Shown piece after piece: positions 1 to 12,519 of a DNA stretch of 64,000 nucleotides (positions within the stretch are counted from its first letter, which is position 1; each line of letters opens with the position of its first letter). Origin of the DNA: Salvia splendens (Eukaryota; Streptophyta; Magnoliopsida; Lamiales; Lamiaceae); the NCBI RefSeq assembly GCF_004379255.2, contig NC_056049.1, positions 24,164,063 through 24,228,062 of the forward strand. The letters are read 5' to 3'. The notes beneath the pieces were generated by a model that searched no databases, was not told the origin of the DNA, and worked only from the letters and a program-made list of their open reading frames with translations. The translations under genes and the position numbers were made by a program.

Positions 1-42
1 TTGTTATCCTTGCAAAGCTAACCTTGCTGTTTCTACGAATAG

Positions 43-3000
43 GTGAATCCAGGAAATGCTCCATTAGTTGTTGGACAGCTGTTAGATGATGAATGCCCAG
101 AAGATTTCATTAAAGGCCTCATCCTTTCTGTTCGCTCTCTGCTTCCAGTTGAACCTCTTGTGGAGGAGTGTGAGAAAAGGTACTCTATCTGCTCTCTCAG
201 CTTTTATTGGATGCATGTTTTTCCTTGAGATCCTTATGCATGGCCTTTGTTGTGCAGGAATCGGCTTCGCCTGCTTACCCAGTTTCTGGAGCATCTTGTG
301 AGTGAAGGAAGCCAGGATGTGCATGTTCACAATGCTTTGGGTAAAATCATAATAGATAGCAACAACAATCCAGAACACTTCCTCACTACCAATCCGTACT
401 ATGATTCACGTGTTGTGGGAAAGTACTGTGAGAAGCGCGACCCTACCCTTGCTGTTGTTGCATACCGCAGAGGGCAATGTGATGATGAACTCATCAATGT
501 CACTAATAAGAACTCTTTGTTCAAGCTGCAGTCTAGGTTTGTGAGTAATGGCTTTATTCTATGGTTTCTTACTTAAGTACCTTTTTTCTAGAAAGTTAAT
601 CTGCCGTCGTCTTTTTCTTCTCAGGTATGTTGTTGAAAGAATGGATGGCGATCTCTGGGCCAAAGTTCTTGATCCTGAAAATGAATTCAGAAGGCTGCTC
701 ATTGATCAGGTTGTATCTACTGCTTTGCCTGAAAGCAAAAGTCCAGAGCAAGTCTCTGCTGCTGTTAAAGCTTTTATGACCGCTGACCTTCCTCACGAAC
801 TGATTGAGTTGCTTGAAAAGATTGTTCTTCAAAATTCAGCATTCAGTGGGAACTTTAATCTGCAAAATTTACTTATCTTGACAGCAATCAAGGCTGATCC
901 ATCTAGGGTGATGGACTATATCAATAGACTTGATAATTTTGATGGACCAGCTGTCGGTGAGGTGGCTGTGGATGCTCAATTGTACGAAGAAGCTTATGCT
1001 ATTTTCAAGAAGTTCAACTTGAATGTCCAGGGTGTTAATGTGTTGCTTGACAACATTCGGGATATTAACCGAGCTGTTGAATTTGCTTATCGTGTTGAAG
1101 AGGATGCTGTTTGGAGTCAAGTTGCTAAAGCTCAGCTTCGTGAAGGACTAGTTAGCGATGCGATAGAATCATTTATCCGTGCAGATGATGCGACCCAATT
1201 TCTTGAGGTGATCCGGGCTGCTGAAGATGCTGATGTTTATCATGACCTAGTGAAGTACCTTCTCATGGTCAGGCAGAAATCAAAGGAGCCCAAAGTGGAT
1301 AGTGAGCTCATTTATGCATATGCCAAGATTGAGAGGCTGGGTGACATTGAAGAATTTATTCTCATGCCAAATGTTGCAAATCTGCCAAGTGTTGGTGACC
1401 GCTTGTATGATGAAGCCTTGTACGAGGCAGCAAAGATTATCTTTGCTTTTACATCTAACTGGGGCAAGCTGGCCTGCACTTTAGTTAAGTTGAAGCAGTT
1501 CCAAGGGGCTGTTGATGCAGCTCGCAAAGCTAATAGTGCAAAGACATGGAAAGAAGTCTGTTTTGCGTGTGTGGATGCTGAGGAGTTCCGCTTGGCTCAG
1601 ATTTGTGGTCTCAATATCATTGTACAGGTATTCTATAGTTATTCCATTTCTATTTTGTATTCATAAGATAAAATCAGGTTCCATTATCAAAATCAGAGAG
1701 CTATGAACTTCTAATACTTTGGGACCTTTTAACATTATCTTGGTCTTATAGGTGGATGATCTGGAAGAGGTTAGCGACTATTATCAGAATAGAGGATGCT
1801 TCAATGAGCTAATATCCCTGATGGAGAGTGGTCTGGGTTTAGAACGTGCACATATGGGTATCTTTACAGAGCTGGGTGTCTTATATGCCAGATACCGCCA
1901 CGAGAAGCTCATGGAGCACATCAAATTGTTCTCCACTCGTCTCAATATCCCCAAGCTGATCCGAGCATGTGATGAACAGCAGCACTGGCAAGAACTTACA
2001 TACTTGTACATTCAGTACGATGAGTTCGATAATGCCGCAACCACAGTCATGAACCATTCACCTGAAGCCTGGGATCACATGCAATTCAAAGATATTATTG
2101 TCAAGGTTGCCAATGTGGAACTATACTACAAGGCCGTGCATTTCTATTTGCAAGAGCACCCAGATCTCATCAATGATGTCCTGAATGTCCTTGCTCTTCG
2201 CGTGGATCACACTCGTGTTGTGGACATAATGCGAAAGGTTCACTTTAAATTAATGCTTTATATATGCCTATTAACTTTGCACTTGTTTAGTATTGAACTT
2301 TTTAGATTCAGCACATCAGCTTTAATATTGTTCTAAGGACATTCATTTTCACCATTTAGGCTGGTCACCTACGTCTTGTTAAGCCATATATGGTTGCAGT
2401 CCAGAGCAATAATGTCTCTGCAGTGAATGAAGCTCTGAATGAGATCTATGTAGAAGAAGAAGATTATGACAGACTACGTGAATCGATTGACTTGCATGAT
2501 AACTTCGACCTTATAGGCCTTGCCCAAAAGGTGAGTTATAATAATTATACACACTTGCTGTGACCCATTAAATTTTTTTGAAAAATCTAATCTTTTCTGT
2601 CTGAACAGATTGAGAAACATGAACTGCTTGAGATGAGGCGTGTTGCAGCCTACATTTACAAAAAGGCGGGCAGATGGAAGCAGTCAATTGCATTGTCGAA
2701 GAAGGATAACCTCTACAAAGATGCAATGGAGACAGCTTCACAATCTGGTGATCGTGAACTTGCTGAAGAGTTGCTTGTTTACTTCATTGAAAAGGTATGC
2801 CACTGAATTACATAAGATCTTCCTTTCTGAAGTTATCAAAATATTACGATTAAGAATTACATTAAATATATCTCCTCTTTTTACCTCTTAACTGATTTGT
2901 TTTCTGTAATTAACCAACAAACATGGTTGACCTAGCTTTAAATGAGTTGTGCTGTAGGATCTTTAATGATTAAGGCTGCTATGATACACAATGCTAGTTG

Positions 3001-3834
3001 CTCTTAGCAGTTGGTCGACTATGTTTTAATTTTTGCTAATCACCTCATATTTTGAAATTTGTTTTTAAAGTTTGTGGCAACTTATCATAGTGCATGAGAT
3101 ATATGTGTTTCAAATTTTCTGGTGGAGCCATGTGAAATAGTTATTGTCGATGTTTGGATTTGTGGTGTCTTAACTATTGTTTTTATGATTTGTAGGGGAA
3201 AAAGGAGTGCTTTGCTTCTTGCCTATTTGTTTGTTACGATTTGATTCGCCCGGATGTCGCACTTGAACTAGCCTGGGTGAATAACATGATTGACTTTGCC
3301 TTCCCCTATCTGTTACAGGTAACAATATTCTCTCACCTTCATTTTACGTATATCCCTAGATCGCTCATAATATTTAGACAGCCACCAAAACTAATGTAAT
3401 TTGTGAACGTGATTGCTTGTTGCATACGTAGTTCGTAACCGTGTCCAACTCTTCCCCATATTGCAGTTCATCCGTGAATACTCTGGCAAAGTTGATGAGC
3501 TAATCAAGGACAAGATTGAGGCTATGAAGGAAGAGAAGGCTAAAGAAAGCGAGGAGAAAGATGTCATCATGCAACAGGTATAAATACCAACAAGTTCTGT
3601 TTGCAGATCAGTCGTTGCATCTGTTCTCGTACTTAAAAAGTTGCGATCATTGTCCTCATTTTGCAGAATATGTACGCCCAGTTGTTGCCTCTTGCTTTAC
3701 CAGCCCCGCCAGGCATGGGTGGTCCGGGTATGGGAGGGGGATACGCTCCTCAGCCACCCCCGCCCATGGGTGGCATGGGCATGGGAATGCCTCCAATGCC
3801 GCCATTTGGAATGCCATCGATGGGGTCTTATTGA
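43..3834 (+). CDS. CHC: Clathrin heavy chain, 3' part of gene (partial at window start)
   Basis: Clathrin heavy chain forms the legs of the triskelion that coats endocytic and trans-Golgi vesicles. Visible exons, with GT..AG borders: 43-179, 258-536, 625-1627, 1752-2237, 2360-2530, 2609-2794, 3196-3318, 3467-3577 and 3667-3834; bases 1-42 are the end of an intron and upstream exons lie outside the window. The translation follows the clathrin leg repeats (for example [20 protein letters not shown] from 1752, and YVAVQ-like repeat text after 2360) and ends in the Gly/Met/Pro-rich tail typical of plant clathrin heavy chains, with stop TGA at 3832-3834. Frame is kept across every junction and there is no internal stop, so the gene looks functional. 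The family is about 1,700 residues; roughly the C-terminal half is here. I am sure of the family; exon ends could shift by a few bases where AGG spans a junction. Confidence 0.96.
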
Positions 3835-4622
3835 GCTCGAGCTAATTCTCAGATAGTTGGTGAATGAGAAGAGGATTTCCATGTCCATGTCGATGGACTT
3901 TTTTGTGTTATCTAGTAGTCATTTGTCAAGTACCTCGCTTCCCTAGCAGTCGAAGGGGCCGGTGGTGGAGTGACCCGAGTCATAGCTCGGGCTTGAAAAT
4001 GTGGTCGGGTGTGGATATGGGGTAATATTCTTTGGTAGTGAGGCATTTTTTTGCAGCTCTAGGCCGCAAGCAAGCCGAGGTTACTTTGTATCTTTAAAAA
4101 GCAGTTGGTAAACAAATATTACGGACTACTTTGCTTATTGTCAATTTCTTCCTTTGTTTGAATATATACTTCCTCGATTTAGAAACATTATATTTTATTG
4201 CATCAATCAAATTAATGCTTGGAGCTTGTATTCTTTATAAAGATGAGTTCAACCTCACAATACTTGTCAACTTTGTGCCCATTTTGTTGCAAGATAATGT
4301 ATGACTATAAAAGCTCTCTAATTTCAAGATTATGTGTGACTAAATTGGATCTTCAACTTAAAGTTAGAGGTGAAATATCTTTGCAACTAATTGCTTATTG
4401 TGATTATTTAGTCTTGTATTTTATTTGTCCTTCCTTGAATGTTATGGTTTGATTTGTTATGGATTTTAAGAAATTGTAGTCTATTTGTTTATTAAAATTG
4501 GTCTTTTTTTTATAATAAATTTCTTTATTAATGAGAGAGTAGGGTCTATTCTTTACTAATTTTATTTTCTCTAGCCTAATTTTGCTTGTATGAGTTTCGA
4601 ATGAGTCATCAATTGAGACATA
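3835..4622 (+). other. Clathrin 3' UTR and intergenic sequence
   Basis: The first ~350 bases after the clathrin stop look like 3' UTR (mixed composition, then AT-rich). After about 4190 the sequence is AT-rich intergenic DNA; the only open frames are short and unlike known proteins. Confidence 0.5.
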
Positions 4623-4624
4623 TA

Positions 4625-4876
4625 CTCCCCCCGTCCCACGTTAGGAGTCCCGGTTTACCATTTTTGGGTGTCCCACTTTAGGAGTCCTGGTTGGAATATT
4701 TCATAAATGGTATTAGGCCCCACATTCTACTAACCTTTTTCCATTTACATTTTATTATAAAATTAATATAAAAAAGTAGGACTCACGTTCTACTATATTT
4801 TTTCACCAACTTTCTTTTATATTTCTTAAAACCCGTGGCGTACTCAACCAGGACTCCTAAAGTGGGACGGAGGGAG
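4625..4876. mobile_element. Stowaway MITE (Tc1/mariner type)
   Basis: The element starts CTCCCCCCGTCCCA and ends TGGGACGGAGGGAG, the Stowaway-type terminal inverted repeat, and is flanked by TA on both sides (4623-4624 and 4877-4878). It is 252 bases long and has no coding capacity. A second inner inverted pair (AGGAGTCC / GGACTCCT) strengthens the call. Confidence 0.92.
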
Positions 4877-4878
4877 TA

Positions 4879-5253
4879 GTACTTAAGAAATATCTTGAAA
4901 TGACAAAATAAAATACAATTAATTTGCACAAAATGGGTATACTTTTTTATGATAAAAATATATTTTATGCATTGTAATGAAAAATCAGTTGGTACTTGGT
5001 ACCTTTCCTTCCCAAACAAACATCAAACAATTATTAGAGTATTTTATTTCATGATCTCGTTAAAATTTCATGATTTCATGCTCCTAGACCTAGTAGCACT
5101 TTTTTTTCTTGTTGTTTTTATAACAATTCAATTGTTGCATATATTGGAAATTTTATAATGTAGTAATGGCAATGCATAATAAATGAAAACCTTAATTCAC
5201 TGAACCTTTCCTATAATTTCCTTCTCAGCTGAATTTCAACTACCGTTAGTTCA
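4879..5253. promoter_or_regulatory. ALG11 upstream region
   Basis: AT-rich DNA between the Stowaway MITE and the ALG11 start codon, including its presumed promoter and 5' UTR. No clear TATA box position can be defended; the last ~60 bases before the ATG are pyrimidine-rich. Confidence 0.35.
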
Positions 5254-8223
5254 ATGGCTTCACTCCGCATCTTGACTTTGCCTCTCACAACCCTAATTTT
5301 GGCGCTATTCGTCAGAATCCTCTTCGCCGTAGTTTATCACCGGCGAAGGCGGAGGAATTCGGTCGGATTCTTCCATCCCTACACCAACGACGGCGGAGGA
5401 GGCGAGCGAGTGCTATGGTGCGCCGTCAAAGCCGTCCAAGAGGAGTCGCCTGACCTCGATTGTGTCGTATATACCGGCGATCATGACGCTTCGCCTGAGA
5501 CTCTTGCCGCTCGAGCGATTGATCGATTCGGCGTCGAGCTGATCCGCCGTCCGAAGGTACATTCAGTTTCTACTAAATTCTGTTTTACGCTAACCTCCCT
5601 CTGTAATTTGCTATCCTTTGGTTTATATTGGTTATGTATTGCTTTGAGCTCACTGGATTACTTTGATGAGCTTAAAGTGATGCACGATTTTTAATTTCCA
5701 TGTATAACTAAAGAAGCAGTGCTGTTTTTATGTATGAGTTACCTTTGAAATTAGGTTGATTATGGTTTAGTGAATGTGGATTCCAGTAGCATTATATGTG
5801 CATCAAGTGTAATGTTTGTGGAATGTTTTCATTCTCTTTGTAAAGTGGTTTCTAAGCAGGATTGGAGATTTACCTGGTGTTTGGTAGTTTGGAAATGATT
5901 TTCTGCACTTCATGAGTAAATAAGTCTCTTTATGTTTTCTACTGGTTCGTTTCGATAACTACCAGAAGATTATGCAAGTAGAGCTCCTACTGATTAAAAC
6001 AGTGTCACTTTACCATGGCTTTGAGAATTTCAATTAGAAGATTGTAGCAATAACTTGCTCTGATAGGTTTTTTGGTAATCTTTTGTTTTGATAGGTGGTG
6101 CATCTTTATAAAAGGAAATGGATTGACGAGACTACTTATCCTCGATTCACTATGATCTGTCAGAGCCTTGGTTCGATGTACCTTTCATGGGAAGCCTTAT
6201 GCGCATACACTCCTTTGTATTATTTTGATACCAGTGGGTATGCGTTCACATATCCCGTTGCATGGATGTTTGGATGTAAAATCATTTGCTACACGCATTA
6301 CCCAACAATCAGTTTAGACATGCTATCCCGGGTTAATGCACAGAACTCTATGTATAACAATGATACTTTGATTGCTAAGAGGTACGATTCTTACTTCAAT
6401 CTTTGTTCACATTTCGGCATATTTTTCTATCAGGTCTCTGCTGTAGCTTCCTGCTGCTGAAATTTTTGTGAATATATGATGCTATGCCATTTATCTCCCT
6501 TGCGTTTGTTTTTTTAATCTGCTCCTGATATCCAGATGAAGTTAATATGTATTTTTTTCCTTCATTTTGTGGCATATGCACAAGATATCATATGAAACAG
6601 ATAATCTCCTAAATTTCCACATTTGATGGACCTAACACTTTCTCCTGCCAGTGCCTTTTTCTCGCAGTGCAAAGTCATCTATTATAAGCTTTTCAGCTTG
6701 ATGTATGGAATTGTAGGCTCTCATGCATATATTGCAATGGTTAATTCATCATGGACACAATCTCATATTCAAAAGCTTTGGGGAATTCCAGATCGTATCA
6801 AGAGAGTCTACCCTCCCTGTGATACTTCTGGTCTTCAGGTGTGTAGTTTGTATCCCATTTTCTGTTCAATGCTTACAGATATTTCTAGTGATTATCCAAA
6901 CAGATCTTCTTTTGTTTGGTGAAACTGAATTAATGCTTTTTTAGCATATGATATATAGGGGAATGTAAAATTTAAGTACTATACTATGTATGATGGAGAT
7001 AAATGATTTATCTTGATCTCATATTAGATGTCATTGTGCTTTATTTTGTATGGATTTCAGTCCGCTTCTATAAATCTTGGTATGTGTCTCTAAACAGATG
7101 CTGGCATTAGAAAGGTCAATGGAGCCATTAAAGATTATTTCCGTGGCTCAATTTCGTCCAGAGAAGGTGGGCATTTTTTCAGACCAAGGTACCCATGCTT
7201 ATGGAATCAATCATTTCTGGGTCCGTTCCCCCTGTATTGGGGAGTTTGAACTTAGATTTTGATTTCTTATGAACAGGCACACCTGCTTCAACTTGAGGCA
7301 TTTGCTGCTGCCGTCAAGATTTTGGATTCAGATCTGCCAAGACCGAAGCTACAATTTGTTGGGAGCTGCAGGAATGAAGCCGATGAGATGAGATTGCAAC
7401 ACTTGAAGGATCGGTCCAAGGAGCTTGAATTGGATAGTGATGTGGAATTCCACAAAAATGTAACCTACAGGTCTGCAATATTTTCCATCCACGTTACATT
7501 ATATGTATCGTAGACCTGTCCAGTGCTTCTGTATTTTCATCATAAGAGTGTTAACCAACTATGCACTTTACTAGGAACCGCAGCGCATCTAGTGTATTAT
7601 GTTTACATCTTCACAGCGGCATATATCTTTGAGATTACATCTTAGTTGCTAGCTGTCACAGGAGCTTAAGTAGTGCTCTAATTTCATATTCCCTACATTT
7701 CACATGCTTATAGTTTCTACAGCATGTTTACTTCTTTACATGTTACGACGATAAGCTTGATGCTCTGTTCTCTTAATCCTCATCAGTGTGGTGAGTCTTT
7801 TGGGCGGTGCTGCAATAGGAATTCATTCCATGGTGGACGAGCATTTTGGCATCAGTGTGGTGGAATACATGGCTGCCGGTGCCATACCAATTGGTTCGTA
7901 TCCATATTTAGTTTATGCAGAGCGCCTTCGCCTCACTATTAACACAGTCTCTCGCGTTCCTCTCCTCAGCACATAACTCAGCTGGCCCTAAGATGGACAT
8001 TGTGTTACCCGAAGACGGAAAGCAAACAGGATTTCTCGCGAAAACTTTGGAAGAATATGCAGATGCCATCCTTAGAATTATCAGAATGTCGGCATCCCAG
8101 CGACTTGAGATGGCCGCTGCTGCGAGGAAACGAGCATCGCACTTCTCGGAACAAAGATTCTATCAAGATTTCAAATCTGCAGTTCGACCAATTATGTCAA
8201 ATACCACTCACTCCGTGACATAA
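5254..8223 (+). CDS. ALG11: ALG11, GDP-Man:Man3GlcNAc2-PP-dolichol alpha-1,2-mannosyltransferase
   Basis: ALG11 adds the fourth and fifth mannoses to the dolichol-linked N-glycan precursor on the cytosolic face of the ER. Exons 5254-5556, 6095-6381, 6652-6838, 7098-7166, 7277-7470, 7787-7893 and 7970-8223 sum to 1,401 bases, an exact 466 codons plus stop, matching the family length of about 460. Residues ~8-28 form the N-terminal membrane anchor; then come the [15 protein letters not shown] motif of the GT4 donor fold, the [15 protein letters not shown] segment, the [11 protein letters not shown] strand that starts the nucleotide-sugar domain, and [20 protein letters not shown], the EX7E-type region. 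All junctions keep frame; the final intron is short (7894-7969). At exon 6 the family-typical Asp-Leu-Val is read here as Ser-Val-Val, so that acceptor is the least certain. It looks functional and housekeeping; no operon-like neighbour exists. Confidence 0.95.
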
Positions 8224-8232
8224 TTTTATCAT

Positions 8233-8257
8233 ACACACACACACACACACACACACA
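8233..8257. repeat. (AC)n microsatellite
   Basis: A perfect AC dinucleotide run of about 12 units lies ten bases after the ALG11 stop codon, in its 3' UTR. Length polymorphism is likely. Confidence 0.95.
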
Positions 8258-8508
8258 GCCTCAACAGTAAAATTTGTTCAACCAACTTAGACTGATGATG
8301 ATGACTTAATTTCCCTCTTTTTCTACCCAGAATATAAATTGAATCTTTTTTCATCATTGTGTTGTTATGCTTCTCTCCAGCTATTGATATTAGTCGATAA
8401 AATAGAAAAGTGAGTTGTATTTTCTATTGGCGTTCCAAGTTAAGCAACACATTTAATCTTTGGCAATACGAGGATGGATGCAAATGCTTGCTTAGACATT
8501 ACATATTT

Positions 8509-8985
8509 CTCCCTCTATACCACAAGGTTTGTCCCATTTTACTATTTTCGTCTGTTCGACAAATTTTGTCTCAATTGGAATATTTCCAAAAATAGATACT
8601 CCCTCCGGCCTCCAAATTTTGTCACAGTTTGACTGGGCACGTGTTTTAAGAAATGTAATAGAAAGTAGGTTGGAAAAGTTGATAGAATGTGAGTCCTACT
8701 TTTAAAGTATTAGTTTTATAATGAAATGTGGGTGAGAATAAGTTAGTGGAATTTGGGGTCCATTAAAAAAATGGTAAAAAAGTGAAACGTGACAAATTTT
8801 ATGGGATGTACGAAAATGGAGAAATGTGACAAAATTTCAGGGAGGGAGGGAGTATTAAATACACCCCTTAATCTCTTCAACGTGGGATCTTTCTTCCACT
8901 ACATAGCTCTTTTAATACAAAGTTAAACAATTTCTTAAAACCCATGCTAAGTTAAATTGGGATAAACTTTGTGGGACAGAGGGAG
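8509..8985. mobile_element. Older Stowaway-like MITE, split by a nested one
   Basis: Left end CTCCCTCTATACCACAAGG pairs with the reverse complement of the right end (GTGGGACAGAGGGAG), and internal bases also pair (TTTGTCCCA with GGGATAAA). The right flank is TA; the left flank is TT, so the duplication is imperfect. Another Stowaway-like MITE sits inside at 8599-8852. Confidence 0.72.
8599..8852. mobile_element. Nested Stowaway MITE
   Basis: Begins CTCCCTCCGGCCTCCAAAT and ends in the near reverse complement (AAATTTCAGGGAGGGAGGGAG); the adjacent AATTTTGTCAC / GTGACAAAATT bases also pair. TA flanks both ends (8597-8598, 8853-8854). Non-coding. Confidence 0.88.
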
Positions 8986-9083
8986 TAAATATAATTGTCG
9001 CTAAAATTACAGATTTTAGGGCTTTGTTCCATATATTTTCAATAATAATTTGATTTTTCTTCTCACCCACGACGAAGCTTTTA

Positions 9084-9659
9084 GACCATCCACAATAGGA
9101 ATAGCCCAGCAATAGCTCAGCCATAGCCTAGTCACTGCCACATCATCAGCACTAAAAATCCTCCTGCCACATCATCAAAACAAGCAAATAGCCCAGCAAT
9201 AGCCCAGCCATAGCCTAGCCACATAATATCCACATCACTATTAACAAATATATACAAAATAAAATAATTAACAATCACACAATATACGAAATTTAATTTA
9301 CGAGACATATACGGGAAAAGTTTAATAATAATATTAAAATATAAAAAAGTACAATAATTTAAAAAAATACATTAATTTAAAAACAAGTGGTGCGAATGAA
9401 AATGACGAGCAAAGCGCGTATATATAGTGTTTCGGGAAAAAAAAATTAAAATTTCGCGCTAGGTGGTGCGCTGGGCGATCCGGGCGCTGCAATAGCGCCG
9501 AGCGGACCGCCCAGCGCACCGCCCAGCGCCACGCGACCGCCCAGCGCTGCGCGGTTTCTCTCTCCATTCGCCCGCTGGACGACTGCAATAGACCGCCCAG
9601 TGAACCGCCCAGCACCGGCGCTCGGCTGGGCGGTCGGCTGGGCGGCATTGTGGATGATC
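9084..9659. mobile_element. PIF/Harbinger-type MITE with GC-rich subterminal repeats
   Basis: Ends are GACCATCCACAAT and ATTGTGGATGATC, with TTA on both sides (9081-9083 and 9660-9662), the 3-base TWA duplication typical of PIF/Harbinger. The outer ~120 bases are full of short GCCCAGC-type repeats; the right third is strikingly GC-rich in an AT-rich neighbourhood. No open frame of note. Its ends resemble those of the transposase-bearing element at 22339-23452. Confidence 0.85.
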
Positions 9660-9662
9660 TTA

Positions 9663-10850
9663 AGACAAATGCGAAGCTGAGGTGTTTGGTTGGAACGATC
9701 CCTATTCCCTTGTGTAATTATTACTCATTAATTAGGCATGCCAGTTCAAACTATGCAAGCAACTAATAGCAATGAAAAAGTCCATCGATTTGGTGTGATT
9801 CAACTGTTTGAGAATAACCTCGTATTTGGATTCTAGCTTATGATACTGTCCTAATTTAGCCTCATTTATGTCCATGACATGGACGTGAGGATAGTGGACA
9901 TTTTTCCGGTACAATTTCGTTTAATTGCACCAAAACCAAGATCAACAACTCGTTACGATTTTGGTACTATGTTTCAAGATTACATGTGATGTGGTTAGGC
10001 TTTTTTACCACCATTTTGCAGTCTATTTAGGTTGTTACATTGAGTTGTTGCTGTTCTCGAGAATTCGAAACACGAGACATAATATGGAAGACGATCAGAT
10101 CTGCCGATCCTTGTAGGTAGGGATGTTAGTATAGTCTGAAATCTGAGCATTACACCATTCGGCTAATATCATTTTCACAACAATATTAGTTTTTACTTTA
10201 TACACATATTTTGTTTGCAACATTAGTGCTTTTCTTGAGAGTCCGACTACTAGAATGGTGGCTCGTGTAGCGGTGGTATGGGGAAAGAGTTTGTGACCAA
10301 TGGGGACGTTGATCCTTATTTTCATAGATCAAATGAGGTCTCTCTCTTTATATAGGTTTGACTAATTTTTTGCTAAAGGGATGGATAATCATAAATTTAT
10401 TTTCAACTATGTGCATACATAATGTTGACATAGAAATCAAATTTTCATTTCTAAGCACAATTGAAATACTACTAATCTTGATAAGTCATAATATTAGGTT
10501 CACTGGTGTCGATAAATATAAATCAGTAATTCATCTTCCCTAATCCTATCCTTAACAATAATCTCCATTATTGATAGACATACAAAATTGACATAAATTA
10601 TTTAAAATTGAAGATATTTTACTTAGACCTCAAGTAAATCATAAAGCCAAAAAACGTGAGCATTAAATAGATCATGTTAAACATTGAATTAAGTTCTCCC
10701 ATCGTGTCACAACAAGGCCAACAACCGACATCTATGCTCTCTCTTTAAGATCCCAATAGTTGAAAAGAGAGAGAGAAGTGATCAACAACCAAACCTCCAC
10801 ACCCACTCAAGATTCTCAATACCCCAATCATATTATATTATAAACAGAAT
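9663..10850. other. Intergenic, nothing recognised
   Basis: AT-rich DNA with only short open frames that match nothing I know. The last few hundred bases may include the decayed 5' end of the retrotransposon LTR annotated next, but I could not place its left boundary. Confidence 0.5.
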
Positions 10851-11540
10851 TTTGCTCATTTTATATTATCCATAGGAGTATTATAAATAGGACTATTGTC
10901 ATTCTCATTATTCAATCAATGAAATCATAATTATGGTCTTTTATCTTTATTTAGTTTTTCCGTTTAGAATTTCCGATTGTCGACAGAGCACGGTTTCTCT
11001 GCGACTTTCTTTATCTTTTTTTCACTTGATAAGGGTCTTTTCCTTATCAACTGGTGCTTTCATTGAGAGCTCATCCTCTAATTACGTCATGATGTCACGC
11101 AACTATGCCGATTATCAGTCCGGACAGCTAGTTTACACAGATTGGCAGCAGCCGTATCAATTCTACGCTGCCCAACAGCCTCCCACTCATAACCAATACG
11201 TCGCTCCTCGCTCATGGCAGCAGGACCGTGCCTCCTTCGACCAGCTGGACAGGTACCCTCCGCAGCTAGACCCAGACCCGCCCGACTCCGTGGATTGGTG
11301 GCAGCCATACCATCCCTACTACCAGAGCACGCCCGCTGCACGTCAGCCTCACGCGTATCAGCCTCAAACGCAGACCTTTATCACACCCTTCGGACAGCAA
11401 ATTTCCATCGACATGGACCAAATCGTCCACCAACGAAATCCTGACGCCGGGTATCACCAAGGTCAGCCGGAGTACCAGCCCCCACGCACTCCGTCTCATT
11501 GTTCAGATTTTTATGGACAAAGTCAGACTCATCACGAAGG
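10851..11540 (+). mobile_element. LTR retrotransposon remnant (3' part of 5' LTR, primer site, start of gag)
   Basis: A TATAAATAG box (about 10884) is followed by transcribed LTR sequence ending CTTATCA, then ACTGGTGCTTTCATTGAG, the same post-LTR motif seen after the LTRs at 17031 and 63779. A gag-like frame follows at once. No matching right LTR exists downstream, so this is a truncated copy. The right limit is judged only from where coding character stops. Confidence 0.7.
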
Positions 11541-11589
11541 ATATTTGTGGAGATATTCACGTATCAAGTTACCTACATTGTATACGTAA
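11089..11589 (+). pseudogene. Truncated gag-like ORF of an LTR retrotransposon
   Basis: From ATG at 11089 the frame encodes a Gln/Pro/Tyr/His-rich, low-complexity protein of about 167 residues. It has no zinc knuckle, protease or polymerase. The start sits 30-40 bases after the LTR end and primer-binding-like motif, exactly where gag begins in the related elements at 17054 and 63807. The gag assignment rests on this position, since the residues themselves are not diagnostic. The last ~20 codons are probably read-through into unrelated DNA. Confidence 0.55.
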
Positions 11590-11688
11590 GATATGATATA
11601 TTGGTTAAATATTAGTTTAGTGTTATTGTTAATTACCTTTACGAGTTTTCTGATCCTTACTTTTGTGTGTTTTATGTATGTTGTTTAG

Positions 11689-12511
11689 CAGGGGCGGATG
11701 CAGAAATTTTTCTTAGTAGGGGCTGAATATATATGTTGTATTTCCTCGTTCCATCGAAGATAACCATTTTACTTTTCTGTTCGTTTAACAAAGGTGATCT
11801 CTTACTTATTTTATGCATCTCTCATACTATAAAACATCAAAGAAACTTTTTCTATGAAAAAACTATAGAAAAGACAAGCTTTTATGTAGTTATATTTTTA
11901 AAAAGGCAAAAGAAAACTTAAAATTACCCAAAGAAAAGTTAACGCTTTTAAATGGGAAGAAAGTTGTCTAAAGAACCTATGTTTGAAATTTAGCTAGTAG
12001 TACTTTTTTACATATATAAGACGAATTCACTTAAATAAAATTACTTAACTTATAGTATAGCAATGGTCCATTTTTAAATGATACTACAGGGTTTAAAAGA
12101 GATGCATTTCTTACATTTATTTTTTTTATAAACTTTACTTTAGAGTTGAATACATACTCCAGTCTCCACTCGTGTACCTAACATGTTTTATTTAAACTAA
12201 AACTAAAGAGCCCAAAAGTAATAAGTTCACTTTAAAAGCCCAATACCCCAAAAGTTATTCACTTTTCTTGTTCTTCTTCAACCTCAAAACAGTCGGCACC
12301 CATTGATGCTTTCTATTGCAGTTGAAGAATTTAAGATTCAGCCCCTTTCTATTATTCAATACCCAAGAATTTAGTGTTGAGAGGCATTAGGTTGTAAGGG
12401 CTAAAGAACATGATTTTCGAAATTTATAAAAATTTACAAGTAAAAACCAAAATAAAAATTTATGGGGTAAGGGCTTAAGCCCCACCCTTCTCCTACTTGT
12501 GTCCGCCCCTG
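11689..12511. mobile_element. hAT-type non-autonomous element
   Basis: Ends CAGGGGCGGATGCAG and GTGTCCGCCCCTG are inverted repeats, and the same 8 bases TTGTTTAG lie on both sides (11681-11688, 12512-12519), the hallmark of hAT insertion. Inner bases also pair (TAGGGGCTGAA with TTAAGCCCCA). 823 bases, no transposase frame. Same terminal motif as the elements at 20875 and 38792. Confidence 0.93.
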
Positions 12512-12519
12512 TTGTTTAG

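Noticed and set aside
43..3834. Clathrin similarity broken into many frames, suggesting a pseudogene.
   Set aside because: Every break coincides with a GT..AG intron that restores the frame.
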